64,000 nucleotides of DNA. Source: Agrobacterium fabrum str. C58. GTDB lineage: Bacteria > Pseudomonadota > Alphaproteobacteria > Rhizobiales > Rhizobiaceae. Where the stretch lies: the NCBI RefSeq assembly GCF_000092025.1, contig NC_003062.2:1300001-1364000 (forward strand). The letters run 5' to 3'. Both the position numbers and the translations under genes were made by a program. The notes beneath the pieces are model-generated. The model ran no database searches and was not told where the DNA came from. It saw nothing but the letters and a program-made list of their open reading frames with translations. Below are positions 58,343-64,000 of the stretch, piece after piece (within the stretch, counting starts at the first letter, position 1; each line of letters opens with the position of its first letter).

Positions 58343-60853
58343 GTGCCAACTTTTTCCCCAAGTCTCGAGAAGGCGCTGCACCAGGCACTGACCTTTGCGA
58401 ATGAGCGTCACCACGAATATGCGACGCTCGAACACCTGCTTCTGGCGCTGATCGACGACGCGGATGCCGCCGCCGTTATGGCTGCCTGCAATGTCGATCT
58501 CGACGCGCTGCGCAAGACCGTCAGCGATTACGTCGACAATGAACTGACTAACCTCGTCACCGGTTATGACGAGGATTCCAAACCCACATCCGGCTTCCAG
58601 CGCGTCATCCAGCGCGCCGTCATCCATGTTCAGTCGTCCGGCCGCGAGGAAGTGACTGGCGCCAATGTGCTTGTGGCCATTTTTGCCGAGCGCGAAAGCC
58701 ATGCCGCCTATTTCCTGCAGGAACAGGAAATGACCCGTTACGATGCGGTCAATTACATCTCTCACGGCATCGGCAAGCGTCCGGGCACGTCGCAGACGCG
58801 CGCGCCGCGCGGTGCCGATGAGCCCGAAAGCGAAAGCAAGCCCAGCCGCGGTAATCCCGAGGAAGACGGATCGTCCGCCAAGAAGCAGCAGGATGCGCTG
58901 AAGGCCTATTGCGTCAACCTCAACGACAAGGCGAGGAACGGCAAGATCGACCCGCTGATCGGCCGTCACGACGAGGTCAATCGCACCATCCAGATTCTCT
59001 GCCGCCGCTCCAAGAACAACCCGCTTTATGTGGGTGATCCGGGCGTGGGCAAGACGGCGATCGCCGAGGGCCTGGCCAAGCGTATCGTCGAAGGTAAGGT
59101 GCCGGAGGCGCTCGCCAATGACACCATCTTCTCGCTCGACATGGGCACGCTGCTTGCCGGCACCCGTTATCGCGGTGATTTCGAGGAGCGTCTGAAGCAG
59201 GTCGTCAAGGAACTGGAAGAGTTTCCGGGCGCGGTTCTGTTCATCGATGAAATCCATACCGTCATCGGTGCCGGCGCCACATCCGGCGGCGCGATGGATG
59301 CATCGAACCTGTTGAAGCCTGCGCTGTCATCGGGTGCTATCCGTTGCATCGGTTCGACCACCTACAAGGAATATCGCCAGTTCTTCGAAAAGGACCGCGC
59401 GCTGGTGCGTCGTTTCCAGAAGATCGACGTCAACGAGCCGTCGATCGATGATGCCATTGCGATCATGAAGGGTCTGAAGCCCTATTTCGAGGATTATCAT
59501 CACCTCAGATATTCCAACGAGGCGATCAAGGCCGCCGTTGAATTGTCGGCTCGCTATATCTCCGACCGCAAGCTGCCGGACAAGGCGATCGACGTGATCG
59601 ACGAGACAGGTGCCGCACAGATGCTGCTGCCAGCCTCCAAGCGCCGCAAGCTGATCACCGAACGGGAAATCGAGGCCACCATCGCGACGATGGCCCGCAT
59701 TCCGCCGAAGACGGTTTCCAAGGATGACGAGATGGTTCTCGCCAATCTTGAAAAGGAACTGCGCTCGGTCGTTTATGGTCAGGACATCGCCATCGAGGCG
59801 CTGGCGACCGCCATCAAGCTGGCGCGTGCCGGCTTGCGCGAGCCGAACAAGCCGATCGGCTCCTATGTCTTCTCCGGCCCGACGGGCGTGGGCAAGACGG
59901 AAGTGGCCAAGCAGCTTGCCGCCTCGCTCGGTGTCGAGATGCTGCGCTTCGACATGTCGGAATATATGGAGCGCCATACCGTCTCACGTCTGCTCGGCGC
60001 ACCTCCCGGTTATGTCGGCTTCGATCAGGGCGGTCTTTTGACCGACGGCGTCGATCAACATCCACATTCCGTGGTGCTGCTGGACGAAATCGAAAAGGCG
60101 CATCCTGATATCTACAACATCCTGTTGCAGGTGATGGACCACGGCTCGCTGACCGACCATAACGGCAAGAAGATCGACTTCCGCAACGTCATCCTGATCA
60201 TGACGACCAATGCGGGTGCGTCCGAAATGGCGAAATCGGCGATCGGTTTCGGCTCTTCGCGCCGCACGGGTGAGGATGAAGAGGCGATCAACCGCCTGTT
60301 CACGCCGGAGTTCCGCAACCGTCTGGATGCGATCATTCCGTTCTCGCCGCTGCCAACAGCCGTTATACACAAGGTGGTGCAGAAGTTCGTCATGCAGCTG
60401 GAAACCCAGCTCTCCGAACGTAACGTCACCTTCGACCTGCATGAGGATGCGATCTCCTGGCTGGCGGAAAAGGGTTACGACGAAAAGATGGGTGCCCGCC
60501 CGCTGTCGCGCGTGATCCAGGAACACATCAAGAAGCCGCTCGCCAATGAAATCCTCTTCGGCAAGCTGAAGAAGGGTGGCGTCGTCAGTGTCACCGTTGG
60601 CAAGAAGGATGACGGCGCCGACGGTCTGATTCTCGAGGTTCTGCCGGAGACCGCGCCCGTGAAACCGCAGCCGGAAGCCGAGCTGAAGGCGGCGAAATCG
60701 CCGGGCAAGCCGAAAGCCAAAGCGAAAACGGCTTCCAAGGCGGCAAAGACTGCCGATGAGGCTGAGATTCTGGTGGCCGAGGCCGACAAGTCTGATGAGG
60801 ACAAGCCGCGCCGCAAGACCAATACGGTGCCGAAAGTACCGAAGAAGAAGTAG
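58343..60853 (+). CDS. clpA: ATP-dependent Clp protease ATP-binding subunit ClpA
   Basis: An 836-residue AAA+ unfoldase. The N-domain (1-145, SLEKALHQALTFANERHHEY) binds ClpS. The first AAA module has Walker A GDPGVGKT near 229-236 and Walker B VLFIDEIHTVIGAG near 300. The second has GPTGVGKTE near 512-520 and VVLLDEIEKAHPD near 576. The ClpP-docking loop region follows. The C-terminal 70 residues form a Lys/Ala-rich extension (KAKAKTASKAAKT) not found in E. coli. The start is GTG with TGAGGA upstream, 10 bases after clpS. A terminator follows. Confidence 0.97.
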   Translation: MPTFSPSLEKALHQALTFANERHHEYATLEHLLLALIDDADAAAVMAACNVDLDALRKTVSDYVDNELTNLVTGYDEDSKPTSGFQRVIQRAVIHVQSSGREEVTGANVLVAIFAERESHAAYFLQEQEMTRYDAVNYISHGIGKRPGTSQTRAPRGADEPESESKPSRGNPEEDGSSAKKQQDALKAYCVNLNDKARNGKIDPLIGRHDEVNRTIQILCRRSKNNPLYVGDPGVGKTAIAEGLAKRIVEGKVPEALANDTIFSLDMGTLLAGTRYRGDFEERLKQVVKELEEFPGAVLFIDEIHTVIGAGATSGGAMDASNLLKPALSSGAIRCIGSTTYKEYRQFFEKDRALVRRFQKIDVNEPSIDDAIAIMKGLKPYFEDYHHLRYSNEAIKAAVELSARYISDRKLPDKAIDVIDETGAAQMLLPASKRRKLITEREIEATIATMARIPPKTVSKDDEMVLANLEKELRSVVYGQDIAIEALATAIKLARAGLREPNKPIGSYVFSGPTGVGKTEVAKQLAASLGVEMLRFDMSEYMERHTVSRLLGAPPGYVGFDQGGLLTDGVDQHPHSVVLLDEIEKAHPDIYNILLQVMDHGSLTDHNGKKIDFRNVILIMTTNAGASEMAKSAIGFGSSRRTGEDEEAINRLFTPEFRNRLDAIIPFSPLPTAVIHKVVQKFVMQLETQLSERNVTFDLHEDAISWLAEKGYDEKMGARPLSRVIQEHIKKPLANEILFGKLKKGGVVSVTVGKKDDGADGLILEVLPETAPVKPQPEAELKAAKSPGKPKAKAKTASKAAKTADEAEILVAEADKSDEDKPRRKTNTVPKVPKKK

Positions 60854-60877
60854 TCCAGGTCTTTGACCTATAGACGG

Positions 60878-60902
60878 ATGCCGGGCGAGAGCCCGGCATT
60901 TT
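60878..60902 (+). terminator. intrinsic terminator after clpA
   Basis: ATGCCGGGC and GCCCGGCAT (nine-base perfect arms, GAGA tetraloop) followed by TTTC, 24 bases after the clpA stop. Confidence 0.88.
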
Positions 60903-60931
60903 CATGCCTGTCCATTCCTGATGGAATTCAA

Positions 60932-61690
60932 ATGCAGACTGCCGAAAGCGACGTCATCCCCCTCAGCGGCTGGTTCTTCCGGGGAATGCGGGGCATTTTC
61001 TCGCTGCCCTCGCTCATTCTCATGACATCTTTTGTCGGTTTCAGCGCCTTTGCGCTGGAATCCGGGGTGGCGCGCGGCGAAGCGGTGTTCATGACGCTTG
61101 TCATCTGGGCCTTGCCGGCCAAGATGATCCTGATCGGCTCCATGGTCGGCGGCGCCAACCTTGCCGCCTGTTTTCTGGCGGTCACGCTGTCTTCGGTGCG
61201 GATGATGCCGATGGTCGCCTCCATCGTTCCGGAAATGCGCGGTGCGAAGACGCCGACATGGATCTTGCTGTTTCTCTCGCATTTCGTCGCGATCACGGCC
61301 TGGGTCTTCGCTACGCAAAATCTTTCAAAGGTGCCGCGTGAAGCACGCGCCGCCTGGTTCGCCGGTTTCGGCATCACGCTCACGGTCGTCAACGCCATCA
61401 TCGTTGGCCTTTGTTACGGCGTGGTCGCCGCGTTTCCGCCGCTCGTTGCGGGTGTGCTGTTCTTTCTGACGCCGGTCTATTTCATCGCATCCATCTGGGC
61501 TTCGGCCCGCCATTCCGTCGTCAAGGTCGCCTTCGTCATCGGCGTGATTGCCGGACCCGCCTTTGCGTTGGTCGCACCGGAATTCGATATTCTCTATGCC
61601 GGTATCGGTGGCGGCACTTTGGCCTACGTCATCGATCGCTACGTTTTCCGCCGCCGGATCAAACCCGTCTCACCAGAGGGCGAACCATGA
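60932..61690 (+). CDS. azlC: AzlC-family branched-chain amino-acid exporter, large subunit
   Basis: A 252-residue inner-membrane protein with about six to seven hydrophobic segments. FFRGMRGIFSLPSLILMTSF opens the family domain, ALPAKMILIGSMVGGANLAA lies near 60-80, and SSVRMMPMVASIVPEMRGAK near 88-107 is characteristic. With AzlD it exports branched-chain amino acids (BrnFE type). The start was chosen to match the family; 23 more codons upstream overlap the clpA terminator. The stop overlaps the azlD start (ATGA). Confidence 0.9.
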   Translation: MQTAESDVIPLSGWFFRGMRGIFSLPSLILMTSFVGFSAFALESGVARGEAVFMTLVIWALPAKMILIGSMVGGANLAACFLAVTLSSVRMMPMVASIVPEMRGAKTPTWILLFLSHFVAITAWVFATQNLSKVPREARAAWFAGFGITLTVVNAIIVGLCYGVVAAFPPLVAGVLFFLTPVYFIASIWASARHSVVKVAFVIGVIAGPAFALVAPEFDILYAGIGGGTLAYVIDRYVFRRRIKPVSPEGEP

Positions 61691-62031
61691 TGACCGATAA
61701 CTGGTGGGCGCCGTATCTGTTCATCGCCATCGCAGGCTGGCTGGCGACCGATCTCTGGCGCTGGCTCGGCGTCCTCGCCGGTAACCGGTTGAAAGAGGAT
61801 TCCGAAGCGCTTTATTGGGTAAGGGCGGTCGCCACCGCACTGGTCATGGCCGTCACCGCCAAGCTCATCGTCTTTCCAACCGGATCGCTGGAAGCGTCGC
61901 CCATGTGGCTGCGCATCGGCGCGGCCATCCTCGGTTTCATCGCATTTCTAGTTGCCGGCCAGCGCGTCATCGTTGGCGTGGCGGTTCCAATTGTGCTTCT
62001 AGCGGCTGGGCTGTTTTTGCGCGGTTTTTAA
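61687..62031 (+). CDS. azlD: AzlD-family small membrane subunit
   Basis: A 114-residue protein with four hydrophobic stretches (about 8-28, 44-62, 72-90 and 92-112). WWAPYLFIAIAGWLATDLWR and VRAVATALVMAVTAKLIVFP, followed by GAAILGFIAFLVAG, fit the AzlD/BrnE pattern. It overlaps azlC by four bases, as expected for an obligate two-component exporter. Two adjacent ATGs are possible starts. The LysR gene lies convergent, 12 bases away. Confidence 0.87.
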   Translation: MMTDNWWAPYLFIAIAGWLATDLWRWLGVLAGNRLKEDSEALYWVRAVATALVMAVTAKLIVFPTGSLEASPMWLRIGAAILGFIAFLVAGQRVIVGVAVPIVLLAAGLFLRGF

Positions 62032-62043
62032 TGCCTGCTTGTT

Positions 62044-62910
62044 CTACTTCAGGTCGCTCCCGCGTGCTTCCGCCACCAACCAGTCAGCGAGAAGGCGCGC
62101 CGATGCGGTCATCTCTTCCGGTCGGATGAGCCAGTAATATTTATCCGTATCGACGGCCCGGTCGAAAAGCACTGTCAACTGGCCCTCGGCGATCTCTTTA
62201 CGAAGAAGTGCCGTCGGGCAGAGGCCGATACCCTGTCCCGCTTTCAAGGCTGTAACCAGTAGATTAAAATCCGCGAAAATCGGACCTGCACCGTAAGGTA
62301 GCGACATGTCACCAACCGCAAACCAGTCTCTCCATGCCGTCTCGGTATCATCATGCAGCAGTTCCGCGCGTAACAGGCTGGCCTCGTCATTGAAGGGACC
62401 AGCACTGGCGATATAGCTGGGCGCGCAGGTTGGACGTGTTTCTGCGCTGAACAGGGCCACGGCATTTTCCCCGAAGGATATCCCATGCCCGATGGTGAGA
62501 TCGGCTGCGCTTGTATGCTGCGCGCCGGAATAGCTGATCGACACCTGTATGTCTGGATGCGAGGCCCGGAAGCGGGGCAGCCGGGGCGTGAGAAAATGCG
62601 CCACTACCGAAGGCAGGCTGGCAAGGCGCACGGTCATGCGGTCGTGACCCCGGCGGATGCGCTCCGCGCCAGAAGCGATCTGCCGCAGGCTGCCCGAGAC
62701 CGTGTTGCCAAATTCCATTCCGGCGGGGGTAAGCCTGACGCCGCGCGCGTGGCGCTCGAAAAGAGCGACCCCAAGCCATGCTTCCAGATTGCGCACATGC
62801 TGGCTCACCGCAGTGGCTGTCATGCCAAGTTCCTGCGCGGCCAGGGCAAAACTAGCCTTTCTGGCGGCGGATTCGAAAGCACGAAGGGTGGCGAGTGGTG
62901 GCAGTGTCAT
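62044..62910 (-). CDS. LysR-family transcriptional regulator (GcvA-like)
   Basis: A 288-residue LTTR. The N-terminal helix-turn-helix reads LPPLATLRAFESAARKASFA and ELGMTATAVSQHVRNLEAWL (about residues 26-45). The effector domain starts near 90 (MTVRLASLPSVVAHFLTPRL). The opening PPLATLRAFE and AVSQHVRNLEAWLG resemble the GcvA/AmpR subgroup. It is divergent from the DUF1989 gene with about 110 bases between, so it may control that gene. No good ribosome site is seen at the ATG. Confidence 0.9.
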   Translation of the reverse strand: MTLPPLATLRAFESAARKASFALAAQELGMTATAVSQHVRNLEAWLGVALFERHARGVRLTPAGMEFGNTVSGSLRQIASGAERIRRGHDRMTVRLASLPSVVAHFLTPRLPRFRASHPDIQVSISYSGAQHTSAADLTIGHGISFGENAVALFSAETRPTCAPSYIASAGPFNDEASLLRAELLHDDTETAWRDWFAVGDMSLPYGAGPIFADFNLLVTALKAGQGIGLCPTALLRKEIAEGQLTVLFDRAVDTDKYYWLIRPEEMTASARLLADWLVAEARGSDLK

Positions 62911-63020
62911 GATCGATGAGGCTAAGTGAGGCTTGGGCTGAGCGCAAGAAAAACCTGTCTTGTCAGCGGGGTGGACATGGCGCAATTATCACGTCGATTA
63001 CGTCTTTCTCCGAGGATTTC

Positions 63021-63872
63021 ATGACTACCATGCCTGCTGCCGAACCCGTGGATGCCGCCGAGCGCCGCGCCATCAGTCCTGTCGTTGTTTATCCGAACGG
63101 CACGCTGGAGGCCCCGGACCTTGCGCGTCTCGTGCAAGCAAAGAACGGTATGGAGAAGATCGATGAGGTCATCATACCCCCGCGTGGCGGCCGCACCTTC
63201 ACTGTACCCAAGGGGCATTTTTTCCGTATCGTCAGCATCGAAGGCCCGCAGGTGGGGGATTTGAATCTCTGGAACGCCCATGATCTGAACGAGCGCTTTT
63301 TCAGCGGGAAGACGCGCGCGTTGCATGCCACCCATGTTTCCGTCGGCAACCGGCTGTGGAGCAACCTGCCATCCCTGCGGCCGATGGCGACAATCACCCA
63401 TGATACGCTGTCATGGTATGGCTTCGACGAGGATGGCGGCGGTGTGCATGATGTGATCGGCACCCGCTGCGATCCCTATACCAACAAGCTGCTGAGCGGT
63501 GGCGATTATCACCATTGTTGCCATTCGAACCTGACAAACGCGCTCGCTTCCGCCAGGGGCCTGTCGTTCCGAGAGGCCGAGCCGCATGTGCATGATGTGC
63601 TGAATGTCTTCATGTGCACCGGTTTCACCCGCGATACACACCAATATTTCATGAAGGCGAGCCCGGTGCGGCCGGGTGACTATTTGGAATTATTCGCGGA
63701 AATTGACCTCATCGGTGCGCTTTCCGCCTGCCCGGGCGGCGATTGCAGCGCCACGCATTCAAGTGACATGGCGGCCTGTTATCCGCTGAAGGTGGAAATT
63801 TTTCGGCCGGATATGGCCGTGCTGGTAGGCTGGCCGTGGCCGGATCGGAATGCCTACCGTCCTGTCGAGTGA
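63021..63872 (+). CDS. DUF1989 protein, urea-carboxylase-associated family
   Basis: A 283-residue cupin-like protein of the DUF1989 family, seen beside urea carboxylase and guanidine genes elsewhere. VEG-type strands are visible: IIPPRGGRTFTVPKGHFFRI near 49-68, GPQVGDLNLWNAHDLNERFF near 75-94, and the Cys/His cluster YHHCCHSNLTNAL near 160-172. Another cluster is SACPGGDCSATHSSDMAAC near 232-250. The conserved Cys and His suggest metal binding. No urea carboxylase gene is present in the window. CGAGGA precedes the ATG; 35 open codons upstream are not family-like. Confidence 0.87.
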   Translation: MTTMPAAEPVDAAERRAISPVVVYPNGTLEAPDLARLVQAKNGMEKIDEVIIPPRGGRTFTVPKGHFFRIVSIEGPQVGDLNLWNAHDLNERFFSGKTRALHATHVSVGNRLWSNLPSLRPMATITHDTLSWYGFDEDGGGVHDVIGTRCDPYTNKLLSGGDYHHCCHSNLTNALASARGLSFREAEPHVHDVLNVFMCTGFTRDTHQYFMKASPVRPGDYLELFAEIDLIGALSACPGGDCSATHSSDMAACYPLKVEIFRPDMAVLVGWPWPDRNAYRPVE

Positions 63873-63893
63873 TAGGTCAGAAAACCTATCCTC

Positions 63894-63980
63894 CGTCATG
63901 CTCGGGCCTGTCCCGAGCATCTGCAACCGATTGATTTCACGATACGTGGTTAGATCCTCGGCACAAGGCCGAGGATGACG
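63894..63980. repeat. RIME-like double-hairpin intergenic element (copy 2)
   Basis: Same layout as the element at 14009-14092: two mutually inverted units (63897-63923 and 63952-63978), each a hairpin. The stems are ATGCTCGGG/CCCGAGCAT and ATCCTCGGC/GCCGAGGAT. Differences from copy 1 are matched on both arms. It follows the DUF1989 gene; a smaller hairpin, GATAGGT/ACCTATC (63871-63890), lies right at that stop codon. Confidence 0.7.
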
Positions 63981-64000
63981 TTGCGTGTTTAGCCAGCGTC

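Noticed and set aside
1..64000. tRNA, rRNA, tmRNA, SRP RNA, RNase P RNA and CRISPR arrays
   Set aside because: No characteristic motifs (such as a T-loop with acceptor pairing, the SRP GGAAG core, or regularly spaced short repeats) were found.

Overview
The window is a gene-dense, GC-rich alphaproteobacterial chromosome segment. Everything I recognise points to the Agrobacterium tumefaciens species complex (Rhizobiaceae). The strongest marker is a 2115-residue membrane coiled-coil protein matching the Agrobacterium Growth Pole Ring protein. Supporting markers are RNase E with a long acidic insert, an essential-type CckA kinase, NDUFA12, DUF2155 and DUF6105 proteins, a DksA with only one zinc-site cysteine, and palindromic intergenic elements of the RIME kind. 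There are no tRNA or rRNA genes, insertion sequences, prophages or CRISPR arrays. It reads as core chromosome with a few accessory insertions.

Left part (1-16 kb): a pyrB-pyrC pair (pyrC is cut by the window edge and lacks the dihydroorotase HxH motif), an AidB-type acyl-CoA dehydrogenase, a parDE toxin-antitoxin module, a TetR regulator, and a tiny two-gene membrane operon behind a perfect CtrA box. RuvX, a PhnA-domain protein and a UPF0173 hydrolase follow. Next are gatC, gatA and gatB of the tRNA amidotransferase, split by acetyltransferases and a YjhX (TopAI-like) toxin homologue. Two more acetyltransferases, NDUFA12 and a DUF2155 protein close this part. Five GNAT acetyltransferases lie within 11 kb.

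Middle part (16-36 kb): a minus-strand run of dsbA-like, aroQ, accB, accC and aat. Then come an aminotransferase and an ArsR-controlled pair of small dimeric alpha-beta barrel proteins followed by an atypical SDR. The envelope and RNA core follows: rne with a long structured leader, an AMIN-type amidase, mrcA (PBP1A), and prfB with the classic +1 programmed frameshift. A cysteine hydrolase, an exported protein, NAD kinase and a PhzF protein complete it.

Right part (36-64 kb): a Tet(M)/Otr(A)-like ribosome-protection GTPase with its own promoter and structured leader looks like an accessory insertion. It is followed by the giant gpr gene with fifteen gapless 22-residue repeats. Divergent from gpr, across a region rich in CtrA-like motifs, lie an Hpt protein and a [2Fe-2S] ferredoxin. 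Then come folP-folB-folK, the YcjX/YcjF pair, a SixA-like phosphatase, dksA, a FliO-like membrane protein, cckA, clpS-clpA, azlC-azlD, a LysR regulator and a DUF1989 protein.

Cell-cycle and polar-growth functions (CckA, GPR, CtrA-type boxes, ClpS/ClpA, PBP1A, amidase) recur across the window. The least explained pieces are the tet-like leader, the YjhX/GNAT neighbourhood, the CtrA-box micro-operon and the palindrome-rich gap at 45.6-45.9 kb. All family names come from reading the sequence and from memory; no database search was run.
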